Notes: generated from the letters alone by a model not told the origin. Shown: positions 17,896 through 27,512, counted from the first letter of the stretch. The stretch: DNA of 50,809 nt from Acrocarpospora pleiomorpha (GCF_009687885.1 NZ_BLAF01000042.1:115608-166416), one strand, 5' to 3'. Translations and numbers: made by a program.

Positions 17896-18356
17896 TCACC
17901 AGGCGGCCCGTCCCCTCCGCAGTGGCCTCCAGACGCCACCCCGGCCGGCCAGCAGCTCCACCCTGCCGTCCCGGCTGAGCCGATCCGCCTGGATACCCGA
18001 GCCCACCACCACGGCCACCAGCGCCGGCAAACCGACCGCCTCAGCCGCCACGCGCCGCCCCAGCCCGGGAAGGCTCATGCGCCGGACCGGCCGAGCAAGG
18101 GCCTGACCGGAGGCCACAGGGGCGGTGGGGGCCTGGAGCAGGCCGGACAAGCGGTTCAGCGCGGCCGGGATCACCCAGTAGTACACCCAGGTCCCGCGCC
18201 GTTCCGAGCCGACCAGACCAGCCTCCGCAGCACCTTCAGATGGTGGGAAATGGTCGGCTGGGAGACCTCGAACGGGCCGGTCAGGTCACACGCGCACGCC
18301 TGGCCACTCTCGAAGGAGGCGATCAGCGACAGCAGCCGCAAACCGGACCGCCTCAT
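17896..18356 (-). pseudogene. ArsR-family regulator, frameshifted
   Basis: The first frame (from 18356) encodes LRLLSLIASF, CACDLTGPFEVSQPTISHH and LKVLR, the winged-helix core of ArsR/SmtB metal sensors including the CxC metal site. After LKVLR it runs off. Another frame continues EAGLVGSERRGTWVYYWV and IPAALNRLSGLL, the expected wing and last helix. One deleted G near 18222 explains the break. The N-terminus also looks short. No arsenic or metal-efflux gene is nearby. It may be decayed or the read may contain an error. Confidence 0.75.
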
Positions 18357-18700
18357 CAGGAGCTCCTTGACTGGCGGCGAAGGTGACTACGGTGGAGGCC
18401 AGGCGTGCGCCCTTTCACTTAATTCATGTAGATGCATTGGGTGCCAGGTCAAGGCCATCTGAAGAGCGTTTCGTTGCGTCGATCGCGCGAGGCCTTGCCA
18501 CGCCGAAACGCGCGAAGGTAGCGTCCTGCTGCCCTGGAACAGGGCAGGGCTGGAAACGAAGCCGGACCGCAGTGTCTTGTCCTTGTGGGTGACGTCCACG
18601 GTGTCGCCAGCGACGAAGTTCCGGGTCGGCGGAACGAAAACGGCTTCGTGTGCCGTGAGGTAGGCATGGCAGAGACACCATCAACCGGGAAGCCGATCAG
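18357..18700. other. non-coding gap with possible leader peptide
   Basis: This 344-bp interval separates the ArsR remnant from the rightward gene at 18701. I see no full gene. A 12-codon frame (18666-18704, MAETPSTGKPIR) ends in TGA overlapping the next ATG, so a short leader may couple translation. The promoter of the 18701 gene probably lies in 18550-18660. Confidence 0.35.
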
Positions 18701-19921
18701 ATGACTGACGACCGCGAGCTGACCGCCGCTGAGATCGAGGCCTTCCAGCGCGAGGGATTCTTCGCCGACGAAGATGAGGCCACCGCCGAGACGTACCCGC
18801 GGGTCTTCAACCGGTCGGCCGGCTTCCTGTACAAGCGGGTGGTCCGCCCGCATGAACCGCTCCCGCCCGAGTACGTCACGCTGCCGCTGACTGGTCTGAG
18901 GGGTGAGGACAGGATGTGGATAGACCTGGCCGTCGCCCGGTGGAACATGTTGTGGGAGTGTGCTCAGTTCCGGCGTCACTTCTTCTCCGAGGAGGACCTT
19001 CCGGAACCGATGCACGAGGTGGCCGATCGCGGCGACGTGAACGTGGTCTTCGTGCCGAGGACGACCAGCCGCTTCCACGAGTATGCGCCACTGTTTCACC
19101 TGCTGCCGCGCTCGACCGTGCAACGGCAAGGGCTGCCGTTGCTGCGTGCGGGGCAGTGGCCGTACCTCGTGCAGACGGATCCGGTTGATCGGTTCCTGCC
19201 CGGTGACTTCGAGGAGCGGCTGTCGCGGGCGTGGGCTTCGACGGTGTGGGGCCATCTCAACTCGGGCTCGGGACTCAATAGCTTCTCCGGCAGGGATCCG
19301 ATCCGGATTCTGGCCCACAACCTGGATTTCTGGCTCCCGGCCGTCACGGCCGCGATCCAGCAGATCCTTGGCGACTTTCCCGTCGTCGATGCCGACGTTG
19401 AGGAGACGCCTATTCCGTTGCAAGACGGGACCTTCCTCAAGGGCGTGGTGGCGGCGAGTCCCCGCATGGGCGGTGACCTGTGGTGCGGGGAGGCCGAGGC
19501 TGCTGAAGTCGTCCGGTCAACCGTCGACCATGCCGACGCCACCGGACGGCTCCGCGGCATCTTGGAGGCGGTGAAAGCCAACCGCGTCGAGGACGACTTC
19601 TCCGGCTACTGGTCGTACGCACGGGAGGACTTCGAACGCAAACTGCACAGCAAGCGTTCCAAGGTCAAAGTCCGGTTCGTGGAGTTGACCGACACCATCC
19701 CTGTGCAGGGCCCGGAGACCGAGGTGATCGCAGACATGGTGTACAGCGACTTTCTTGCCCTGCTCGATCCGCGCGAGCGGCAGGTCGTCGTCCTGATGAA
19801 CAGCGGGATCACCAAGCTCGCCGAGATCGCGGACCTGATGGGCTACAAGAACCACAGCCCGATCTCCAAGCGCCTGGCCCACATCCGGGAGAAGGCGATA
19901 ACGCACTTTGGGGAGCAGTGA
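18701..19921 (+). CDS. unknown protein with sigma-4-like C-terminal HTH
   Basis: This 406-residue protein has a long N-terminal part with no domain I recognise; it has acidic starts, a Trp/Phe-rich centre and a block PVDRFLPGDFEERLSRAW. The last ~60 residues (DFLALLDPRERQVVVLMNSGI then KLAEIADLMGY and SKRLAHIREKA) resemble sigma-70 region 4 or a LuxR-type HTH. It may therefore be an atypical regulator or a DNA-binding defence component. ATG 18701 overlaps a leader stop. A second gene of unknown family follows 124 bp downstream. Confidence 0.6.
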   Translation: MTDDRELTAAEIEAFQREGFFADEDEATAETYPRVFNRSAGFLYKRVVRPHEPLPPEYVTLPLTGLRGEDRMWIDLAVARWNMLWECAQFRRHFFSEEDLPEPMHEVADRGDVNVVFVPRTTSRFHEYAPLFHLLPRSTVQRQGLPLLRAGQWPYLVQTDPVDRFLPGDFEERLSRAWASTVWGHLNSGSGLNSFSGRDPIRILAHNLDFWLPAVTAAIQQILGDFPVVDADVEETPIPLQDGTFLKGVVAASPRMGGDLWCGEAEAAEVVRSTVDHADATGRLRGILEAVKANRVEDDFSGYWSYAREDFERKLHSKRSKVKVRFVELTDTIPVQGPETEVIADMVYSDFLALLDPRERQVVVLMNSGITKLAEIADLMGYKNHSPISKRLAHIREKAITHFGEQ

Positions 19922-20045
19922 TTCATTCACTCCAACCTTCTCCGGACCGCCCAGTACATCTGCTCACCTTCCCCATGAAGGCTTAAGCGGAGATCCCACC
20001 TCGTCCTCGGTGACCGCGTACCATGCGCTTGAGCGCTGGAGAGAC

Positions 20046-20699
20046 ATGACTCTGTATCTGAATCTGCCGGACGGCACTGACAAGCTGGAGTACCTCAGCG
20101 GTTTACCGGGAAGTGAAGTTTTGCCCGGTCGGCCACGTGGCCTTGACGAGATTCCCAATTACAAGGCACTCATCTGCGTACTGGACAAAGGGACGTACGA
20201 GGCGGCCGGTTACATCGTCTCCGAAACGGACTTTTCCGCCTGGGCCCGCTCCACCGGCGATCGGTCGGAGACCTGGCTCCTCATAGACCGTCAGATCGCC
20301 GACGACCTTTGCCCAGGAGCGGCTGAGAAACGCCAGTCCTGGCAGTCTGGCCTGGAATCCGATGTCGAAGCCGCCGCGCACACCGATAACCTGTTTCCGG
20401 TGGCACGGGCGAGCCGCAGCGGGATCGGTTTTCACATCGAACTGTTGCGCAGGTATGCCAAGGCCTTTCGCGGCGAGCGGCAGGGAACCCGGTCTGACGA
20501 CCTCCTGACGGATGCCGAAGTGCAGCACGTAGCCGCAGTCGACCTCGACGTCATCGCAAACGATCTGGAGACGTGGGCGGCGCACGACTGGGTTGCTGTC
20601 ATCGACATCAGCGCGGAACGCCAGCATCTGGCGGGACCACTTCCTCCCTTCCCCGGCACCGGCCCGGATGAAATCCAACCCAGGACCGAAGGACGCTGA
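20046..20699 (+). CDS. hypothetical protein
   Basis: This 217-residue soluble protein begins MTLYLNLPDGTDKLEYLSG. It contains YKALICVLDKGTYEAAGYIV, ETWLLIDRQIADDL and a helical second half. The start is placed at ATG 20046 because GGAGAG precedes it by 2-7 nt; the open frame extends to 19908 with little conservation. It is followed by a small Cys-rich protein gene 9 nt after its stop, and probably forms an operon with the 18701 gene. No family is recognised. Confidence 0.55.
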   Translation: MTLYLNLPDGTDKLEYLSGLPGSEVLPGRPRGLDEIPNYKALICVLDKGTYEAAGYIVSETDFSAWARSTGDRSETWLLIDRQIADDLCPGAAEKRQSWQSGLESDVEAAAHTDNLFPVARASRSGIGFHIELLRRYAKAFRGERQGTRSDDLLTDAEVQHVAAVDLDVIANDLETWAAHDWVAVIDISAERQHLAGPLPPFPGTGPDEIQPRTEGR

Positions 20700-20708
20700 A
20701 CCCCAACT

Positions 20709-20924
20709 GTGGAATACATCTGCGAGGTCTGCGACAAACCGATCACCCCGAACGCACGGGGCAAGATCCGGGTGGAAGGCGTGACTCACTCCAGCGCCCC
20801 TAAAGCGTGGATCTGGGGACCGGTCCCCTGCCACGACGAATGTCGGTTGAACCTGCGGACTCCGTACGACGACCAGATCAGCGTCGATGGCTACATCCTC
20901 ACCTGGCAGGACATGACGGCTTAG
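20709..20924 (+). CDS. small putative zinc-binding protein
   Basis: This 71-residue protein begins with GTG and has CEVCDKPI near the N-terminus. His-27 and a CHDEC block near 47-51 follow. The CxxC plus (H/C)xxxC spacing suggests a single zinc ribbon. It sits 9 nt behind the preceding gene and is presumably co-translated with it. Function is unknown. Confidence 0.5.
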   Translation: MEYICEVCDKPITPNARGKIRVEGVTHSSAPKAWIWGPVPCHDECRLNLRTPYDDQISVDGYILTWQDMTA

Positions 20925-20978
20925 CCGCCTTCCGTCTTGAGCGAAGATCGTCAAGTGGCTCCGGGACCAACGCCTGAT

Positions 20979-22004
20979 CTACGCCAGCGTGCCCGCGTCC
21001 GCAGCGCTGGCGGCCTTCTTCACCAGTTCGATTAGCTCCTGCCAGGCGTTCTCCGCGCCCTGGGGCAGGAAGTGTGCGCTGCCGGTGAGTCGCTCGACAA
21101 CAGCAACCAGGGTTTCCCGGCTCACCGGGATTGGCCGGCCGCGGACCTTCCCGATGACCGAGGTGATGATCTCATCGGCCCGCGTCAGTGGTGTGAGAAG
21201 CCGAGCGGCCTGAGACGCCGACCAGGTGCTGATGGTCGGCGTCTCGAACTGGCTGATGAAGAGGCCCTCAAAGGCTCCCTCTCGATATGGTGCCGGCCAC
21301 AGATCTAGCTCATCGCTTTCGGCGCAGGCTTCAACGCCCTCGCGCTGAATAAGGAAGGTGCCCTGCATCGCCCGCTGGGCCACGGCGACACCGAGGCGCC
21401 GTTGAACGGCGACCTCCTGCAAGGGGAGATCGGCGGCGATCAGTCGCCCGGCAAGAACACCTGAGGTGAAGGGTCCTCCATTGAGGAGGTCATGGATCAG
21501 AGAGCTGGGCATTCCCTGAGCGAGCACGTCAAGCCGACGTAGCGCCCATTTGATCCACAGCGCGACGGCATCGAGGCTGACGTACAGGATCTCATCGGTG
21601 ACTTTTGGATCTTGAGCGCGGCCGTGCCCGGTGCCATAGATGTTTCGGATCTCGGCGAGCTGCGTGACCATGGTCCTTGCGCTCTGGGCGATAGTGCGTA
21701 GCGGCGAGTCCTGGGCGAGGTCGATACCAGGCTGGCGCTGGAGTGCCGTATGCGCCTTTTTCACCACTGCGGGAAAATCGTCGTTGGCGCTCACCACCTC
21801 GCCCCGGACAACCAGGACCGCCTTCGCAACGGACTCAGCGAGCTCCTTCGCGCAGCCAATGGCCAGGGCGTGGTCACGTGCGGCGACCGCGCCTTCAAGC
21901 CTCCCGATCAGCCTCTGGGCGGCCGCCCACGAGGCATCTTCCATCCCAGCAGGTCGAACGAACTCAAAGGTCGCGAGCATCTTCGACGTGACCATCTCGG
22001 CCAT
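20979..22004 (-). CDS. abortive-infection family protein (Abi_C domain)
   Basis: This 341-residue protein contains the motif QLAEIRNIYGTGHGRAQD near residues 120-140. This matches the conserved (L/I)RNxYGTGHGR block of the abortive infection C-terminal domain (Abi_C). Flanking helices KELAESVAKAVLVV and ALWIKWALRRLDVL fit as well. The C-terminal ~150 residues are unassigned. Abi_C proteins are linked to phage-induced growth arrest, though the mechanism of most is unknown. ATG 22004 is preferred over 22043 because a GGGGGGAT tract precedes it. It is convergent with the 20709 gene. Confidence 0.75.
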   Translation of the reverse strand: MAEMVTSKMLATFEFVRPAGMEDASWAAAQRLIGRLEGAVAARDHALAIGCAKELAESVAKAVLVVRGEVVSANDDFPAVVKKAHTALQRQPGIDLAQDSPLRTIAQSARTMVTQLAEIRNIYGTGHGRAQDPKVTDEILYVSLDAVALWIKWALRRLDVLAQGMPSSLIHDLLNGGPFTSGVLAGRLIAADLPLQEVAVQRRLGVAVAQRAMQGTFLIQREGVEACAESDELDLWPAPYREGAFEGLFISQFETPTISTWSASQAARLLTPLTRADEIITSVIGKVRGRPIPVSRETLVAVVERLTGSAHFLPQGAENAWQELIELVKKAASAADAGTLA

Positions 22005-22231
22005 AGGCCCATCCCCCCGCGTGCGTCGTACTGTTCTCCGCAATCAAATCGCAGCAACCGGGGAGCGGTCGCCATATTTGTGCGAGTACGACCTGTTCGG
22101 CCGCTACTGGGGCGGGGCCTGAGCTCACTTTCCGCAGCGCGCTCAGGCGGTGACGGTATCCGACCGCCTCCGGCAACGAACTTGCCGGTCCCTCTCGCCC
22201 GCAGCACGATGTCGGGACAGCGACGAGATGG

Positions 22232-25200
22232 TCAGCGGCCGAACCCTCGACCAGGTCCGTGCTGGCGGGGGAGCGTTGGCGGCACATACGCGGCCGGGGT
22301 ACGGCTGGGGCCGGACCGGCCGATACCCGGGACCTCTTGGCCAGCGCCGGTTCGCGCGCCGACCTTTTCCGCCTGCTCGCGCCGTACGGCCTGCTCTTGC
22401 TCCCGTCGGTCCGGAGCCAGCCCGGCCCGGCGAGTGTGCTCGTCGACGACGGCCTGGTGGTGCTCGGCGGCGGCATCCCGGCGGGACCGGGCCGCCTGAA
22501 CGGCCTGATCGGCGGTGGTGACGTCGGCGGCGCGGGCGGCGCGGCGGGCGGCGTCGATGCCGTGGGCCAGGTCGTCGTGCTGGGCGCGGATCATCGGCCA
22601 GGTGGGGGTGGGAGGGGCCTGGGTGGCGCTGGCCCGGGCGGCTTCGGCGAGTGCGGGCCGGGCCGGGCTGACCGGTTCGGCGCGGGCGGCCAGTTCGCTG
22701 AGCTCGCGCTCGATGGCGGGCAGCTCGGCCTCGAGTTCGCGGCGGCGGGCCCAGTGGCCGGGCCGCCAGGAGGTCAGCCCTTCCAGTTCGCCGGTCAGTT
22801 GCCGGTGGCGGGCGCGCAGTTCTTCGGCTTGGCGGTGGGCGGTGGTGATGGTGGCGTGGGCCTGGCCTAGGCGGGCGGCGTCGGCCTCGGCGCGCTCGAT
22901 CGCCGCAACCTGGTCGCGCAATCGGGTGACCTTGGCGTCCAGGGCGCGTTCGGCGCGACCGCCGCCGTGTTCGGTGGTGCGGACCAGCGCGATCCGCGCG
23001 CCTGCCAGCTCGGCGCGGGTGGTCTGGAGGTCGGCGGCCAGGCGGCGGGTGCGGGCGGCCAGCTGCTGATCGTCGGCCAGGCCCAGCCCGTGCGGGACGC
23101 GGGTGAGGGACAGCAGCAGGTTCGCGCGGCGTACGGTGTCCAGAACCTGCTGCGCGGCCCGTTCCTGGGGCTCGGCTGGGCGCTCGGCAGTGCGGGCGGG
23201 CTGCTCCCGGTGTACCGCGTGATCCGGATCGCGGGCGGGTTCGCCGGGCATGCCCTGGCCCTCTCGGGCGAGGCTGGCGATCGGGTCGGGCTCGGGGGTG
23301 AGCAGTCGGTCGGCACGGTTGCCCTCCAGGGTGGCGGCATAGGCGGCCAGCGCCCGCTGCAGCTCTTCACCGAGGGTGCGGGCCTGGCCGTGGCGGGCCC
23401 GGTCGGCGTCGGTTTCCAGGAGGTCGCGGGGGAGGTAGAGGCGGGCGGTCTGCCGATCTCGCGCCATCGCCGCGTACAGGGTGTGCGGGTCCAGGCCCAG
23501 CCCGTAGATCAGGGCCTGCTCAGCGGTCAGCCCTTGGGCGGCCGCCACGGTCATCGCGGTGCCGTGGGTCAGGCCGCCGGCCGCGATGTAGTGCGGGCTG
23601 ATCCACGCGCGGACCAGCTGCGGGCCATCCGCCGTACGGGAACGCCATTCGACCTCTACCCGCCGGTCAGTGCCAATGGCGGTGATGCGGCCCCGGTACC
23701 CGTTCAGCACGTCCAGGCCCTCACCGCGCCGGGTCCGGTAGTCGTTCTTGCGTACCCGGACGTGGTCGCCGACCGCCAGCGCCAGCATCTTGCCGCCAGG
23801 GAGAAGGTAGAGGCGGTCCGGGCCGTCTAGCTCACCGCGGGCGCGGCGGATCGCGCGGGCGGCTGCATTGAGCCGGTCGGTGGCCTCGTTGGTTCCCGCG
23901 AGCAGCAGCACCTCGGCAAGCTCGTCGTGGACACGTTCGGCGTCCTGCCGTGTGAACTCCGCTGGCCAGCCGAGTTGACGCGGTTCTCCCAGGTCATGGG
24001 GTTCAGTGGCGGTGCCGGGTTCGGCGGGGTGATAGAGCTGGCGGGCGTAGGTCCAGTCGGCCAGCATCGTGGCCAGGGTGTCGACGGCGTCCCGTCCAGC
24101 GTGCACGCGGCCGCCCTGCCCCCAGGTGTGTAGGGCCCGGCGGCGGTCCCCGGCCCGCCACAGCTCCAGCGCGGCGCGTTCGATGGGGTCGCGCTGGCGG
24201 CGGTTCTCGCTCAGCAGGGCGCCATCGACCTGGCGGTGGACCGCGCCGAACCCGCCACCGACGCCGACCGCGCGCAGTTGCACCGGGTCCCCGATCAGCG
24301 TGACCTTGGTGCAGGTGCGGCCGGCCTCGGTCAGCAGGACGGCCAGCTCGCGGTCGTCGACCATGGCGGCCTCGTCGATCGCCAGGACGTCCACACCGGA
24401 CAGGCCGGGACCGTCCTGGATGCGGGCCAGCCAGGAGGCGATGGTAGTGGTGGGGATGCCGGATTCGCCGTGCAGGTTGGCGGCCGCCACGGCGGCGGTG
24501 GCGGCGCCGACCACCACCAGGCCGCGAGAGGACCAGGCGGTGCGGGCGGCCGCCATCAGCGTGGTCTTCCCTGCCCCGGCGACGCCGATCACGGCCTCGA
24601 CACCGTGCCCACCCGTCAGCAGCCGTTCCAAGACGGCGCGCTGCTCATTCGACAGGGTCAGGTCGCTGCCAGTCTCGTAGACAGTGATCGCCAGGCGGGC
24701 AGCCTCGGCGTCCACCGTCGCCCAGCCAGCCCCGTACCGATCCCGCGCGGCCGCCAGGATGGTTTTTTCGGCGTCCAGGATGTCCTGGCTGGTGTAGCGC
24801 TGGCTGTTGGCCAGGTGGGTGGCTCCGGAGGCCGGGCGGCGTACGGCCGGGGCCAGCGCGAGCACCCGGTCGGTCAAAGCCTCAGCGTCGGCCAGGTCGG
24901 CCACGCCGTCCGGGCAGGCGTCGATCACGGCCGCCAGCGCATCGGCCCGGGAGACCTCTTTGGCGTGCGCGGTCAGCCCGCCTTCTGGGCGCCAGATCCA
25001 CGCCGCGATCTCCTCCACCGCCGGACGGTCCGGGAGTACAGGGCCCGGACCGCCGGGGCCTGCCAGCCCGGCCGGGCCGGTGCCGGGGTCGGGCCGACAG
25101 GCGGCGACCAGGGCGTGGCCGTCGATGCCGACAGCGGCCAGCTGGGCGTGCCAGTCGGCGGCCAGACCGTGCTCGGTGGCCGTGCTCTTGGCCTGGCGGC

Positions 25201-26437
25201 TCTGTGCTGAGGCGAGTTTGCGGGCCTGGCCGCTGGCCTGGCCGTAGTCGACGCCCAGGCGGGCCAGGGTGGCGCGGACCTGGTTGCCGCGCTTGGAGAA
25301 CAGGGCGCGCACGTCGGCAGGGATGGCCTGGATCTCCCAGGCTCCGGTGTCGGGGTCGCGAGCCCAGATGATGCCATGAGACAAGGTGAGTTCGCGCCGG
25401 AGCCGCGCTTTGAGCAGGGCGTCGGCGGCGTGGGCATGCCGGTGGATGTCGCGGCCGCCCGCGCCGATGGCCGACCACTTGCCGTCGTCGCGGCCGCGTA
25501 CGAGGTTGGCGATGACGACGTGGGCGTGCAGGTGCGGGTCGGGGGCGGCGTCACCGACCGGGCGGGCGATGTCGTGCCACATCACCCAGCCCAGCAGGCC
25601 GGTGGACTCGGCGCGCTGGGCGAGCTGGCCGTCGCCCTGGTGGCCGCGCTGCCCGTAGGCGGCCCACTGCTCGACGGCGGCCACGGTCTCAGTGACGGCT
25701 TCGGCGAAGTTCTCCTTGATGGCGGCGGCGAACTGCGGGGCCGACAGCGTGGCCAGGCCGTGCAGGCTAGAAAGGCTCTTGGTGACGTCCAGGGTCAGGT
25801 CGTAGCCGCGGTTGCCGACCCGCACCCTGGCATCACGCCAGCGGCGGGTCAGCGCGAGTTCCTCGGCCGGGTACAGGTCGGCCAGATCCAGCCCGGCCGC
25901 GTCGGCTAGGCGCTCGGCGTCGCGGATCGGCAGCCGGTGGGCCTCGCCCTGGCGGGCCACACCCCGAGCTAAGCGGGTCGCGCGCTTGGCCAGTGCCGGT
26001 TGGTCGGCCAGTAGCGCCACCGTCCCGCCATCCAGGGCGCGTAGGATGGCGGCCTCCTCCAGGGCCTGCAGCAGGGGAACGGCGCCGAGTTTGGCGCGCG
26101 GGTCGACGGCGTGTTTGGGGGCCAGCAGGACCTGGCCGGTGCGCGGGTCGACGCCGTCCATGATGGCGCGAGCGGCGTCGTGCTGGCCGGGGGTCAGGGT
26201 GGTCAGCGGGGTGATGCCGACCTCGTGCAGGCCCTGGCCGATCCACATCAAGCCGCGGTCGCCGGCCAGCCGGTAGGCGACCTGGCCGTCCGGGCGTACG
26301 CCGGGGTCGTGCTCGGTGCCGGGAGCGAGTTCGGCATGGCGATCCGGATCGCGGACCTGGTGCCCGCACCCGGCGCCCTCCTGCAGGCGGTACTCGACCT
26401 GTTCCTGAGAGGGCCCGATCACGCTGACCCACGCCAC
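22232..26437 (-). CDS. MobF/TraA-type conjugative relaxase-helicase
   Basis: This 1,401-residue multidomain protein nicks DNA at oriT and unwinds it for transfer. The N-terminal TrwC relaxase domain includes the metal-binding His cluster DPHLHAHVVIANLVRG. The middle is a RecD-like superfamily-1 helicase with Walker A GVAGAGKTTLM, Walker B LAIDEAAMVDD and later motifs GDPVQLRAVGVGG and HGTAMTVAAAQG. The last ~300 residues are Arg/Ala-rich and coiled-coil. I prefer GTG 26437 (VAWVSVIGP) because GGGAGG precedes it by 9 nt; the frame also opens at ATG 26473. No coupling protein, FtsK-like TraB or replication initiator is present in the window. Confidence 0.93.
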   Translation of the reverse strand: MAWVSVIGPSQEQVEYRLQEGAGCGHQVRDPDRHAELAPGTEHDPGVRPDGQVAYRLAGDRGLMWIGQGLHEVGITPLTTLTPGQHDAARAIMDGVDPRTGQVLLAPKHAVDPRAKLGAVPLLQALEEAAILRALDGGTVALLADQPALAKRATRLARGVARQGEAHRLPIRDAERLADAAGLDLADLYPAEELALTRRWRDARVRVGNRGYDLTLDVTKSLSSLHGLATLSAPQFAAAIKENFAEAVTETVAAVEQWAAYGQRGHQGDGQLAQRAESTGLLGWVMWHDIARPVGDAAPDPHLHAHVVIANLVRGRDDGKWSAIGAGGRDIHRHAHAADALLKARLRRELTLSHGIIWARDPDTGAWEIQAIPADVRALFSKRGNQVRATLARLGVDYGQASGQARKLASAQSRQAKSTATEHGLAADWHAQLAAVGIDGHALVAACRPDPGTGPAGLAGPGGPGPVLPDRPAVEEIAAWIWRPEGGLTAHAKEVSRADALAAVIDACPDGVADLADAEALTDRVLALAPAVRRPASGATHLANSQRYTSQDILDAEKTILAAARDRYGAGWATVDAEAARLAITVYETGSDLTLSNEQRAVLERLLTGGHGVEAVIGVAGAGKTTLMAAARTAWSSRGLVVVGAATAAVAAANLHGESGIPTTTIASWLARIQDGPGLSGVDVLAIDEAAMVDDRELAVLLTEAGRTCTKVTLIGDPVQLRAVGVGGGFGAVHRQVDGALLSENRRQRDPIERAALELWRAGDRRRALHTWGQGGRVHAGRDAVDTLATMLADWTYARQLYHPAEPGTATEPHDLGEPRQLGWPAEFTRQDAERVHDELAEVLLLAGTNEATDRLNAAARAIRRARGELDGPDRLYLLPGGKMLALAVGDHVRVRKNDYRTRRGEGLDVLNGYRGRITAIGTDRRVEVEWRSRTADGPQLVRAWISPHYIAAGGLTHGTAMTVAAAQGLTAEQALIYGLGLDPHTLYAAMARDRQTARLYLPRDLLETDADRARHGQARTLGEELQRALAAYAATLEGNRADRLLTPEPDPIASLAREGQGMPGEPARDPDHAVHREQPARTAERPAEPQERAAQQVLDTVRRANLLLSLTRVPHGLGLADDQQLAARTRRLAADLQTTRAELAGARIALVRTTEHGGGRAERALDAKVTRLRDQVAAIERAEADAARLGQAHATITTAHRQAEELRARHRQLTGELEGLTSWRPGHWARRRELEAELPAIERELSELAARAEPVSPARPALAEAARASATQAPPTPTWPMIRAQHDDLAHGIDAARRAARAADVTTADQAVQAARSRRDAAAEHHQAVVDEHTRRAGLAPDRREQEQAVRREQAEKVGARTGAGQEVPGIGRSGPSRTPAAYVPPTLPRQHGPGRGFGR

Positions 26438-27277
26438 CGGCCCGACCCTCCCCTCGCCTCCCGTTGTCCGCATGTCCTATCCACGCGAACCCTGCGACTC
26501 ACCATCGTTCTGACCTGCGGCTCGCAAGGTAGGTCCGGATGATGCAAGGTTCGTTGTCGGTTGGCGCTGAAGCTTGCAGCGCGCCAACGCCCTGAGCTGG
26601 GCGCTGAAATCTTTCATGCACACCAGCCCTGTACGCTCGTCGGTCGGAACGAGGCGCGAGTGCTTCAGCAAGCGCCGGACGCACCCGAGTCGCTGGGCAT
26701 CTGCCAGCCGACGGCAGGGCCTCTGACCTGGCCGCTGAAATCTTCACCGCTTCGTTCTCCTCTCCGCTGAAGCGCCCGCTGCAATCTCCGGCGCCGCGCT
26801 GCAATCTTCGGTGGCAGCCGACATTCGTCCGCTCCCCCGCGGCACTCCGATCTTGACCGGCGTATCGGAGATACCTTGGTCCATTCTTGAATAGATCTTG
26901 TAAGATATTATGACATGTCTTGTAAGCTTCCAATAGTGGTTCGAACATCTGAACATCACTACTGAGTGGATCTTGCAATGTGATCGGCTGATCGTGATCA
27001 ACGACGCTTCCTCACTGGCCGAAACCGCCCATACCCTGACCCTCAATGGCCCGAGCGCAGCGTCAAATGTGTCGAAGCTGGGACGCGAACTCCTCACCAT
27101 GGGCGTCCTGAAGAACAGCGGCGAGCTGATGGGCGGACAGCCCTTTCCCCCGACGCAGCTGCTGCCTCGACTACTGCCTTTCCGGCGCCGAGAAATGCGA
27201 CTGCGCGCTTCTCCCCCCGTCAGCGGGCGCGAGCCGTCCAGGAACCGGAACCGATCACTGAGGCAGGCTCCCGTGCG
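26438..27277. repeat. relaxase upstream region with short repeats, candidate oriT
   Basis: There is no convincing gene. Five to six copies of a 10-13 bp word close to CGCTGAAATCTTC or CGCTGCAATCTTC occur at about 26564, 26602, 26732, 26764 (partial), 26778 and 26797. A related GATCTTGCAATG lies at 26967, and AT-rich DNA with GATCTTGTAAGATATTATGAC lies at about 26889. Repeats plus an AT-rich segment just upstream of a relaxase gene fit an origin of transfer or regulator-binding iterons. The nic site is not identifiable by eye. Confidence 0.45.
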
Positions 27278-27463
27278 ACCAGAATCATCATCTGCCGCGG
27301 CGGCGGCGCCACCCCTAAAGTGCCCGAACTCGACGACGACCAGGTCCGGCGATTCGCCGAACTCACCGACGTCCGCGTCCCCGACTGCCTGGACGTATGC
27401 GAGCGGGCCAACGTCCTGATCGTCCAACCTTCACCGGCCGGGCGGCATGGCCCAATCTCATAG
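27278..27463 (+). pseudogene. remnant of a (2Fe-2S) ferredoxin-like protein
   Basis: The frame reads RIIICRGGGATPKVPELDDD, then VRVPDCLDVCERANVLIVQPS and PAGRHG. This resembles the thioredoxin-fold (2Fe-2S) proteins of actinomycetes that have CRGCCCGT and SDCLDVCERxNVxVVQPSP. Here two N-terminal cysteines are replaced by Gly, the C-terminal PVW(L/F)G part is missing, and no start codon is evident upstream. It lies 49 bp before the NUDIX gene. Confidence 0.55.
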
Positions 27464-27512
27464 ATCGCCCATTGCCCCACGCCAACCGCTGGGTCGGTCG
27501 TAGCCTAGGGCG

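Noticed and set aside
26499..26978. Leftward 159-codon frame upstream of the relaxase
   Set aside because: It runs across the short repeats, has no ribosome site and no protein-like pattern; the region is better read as non-coding.
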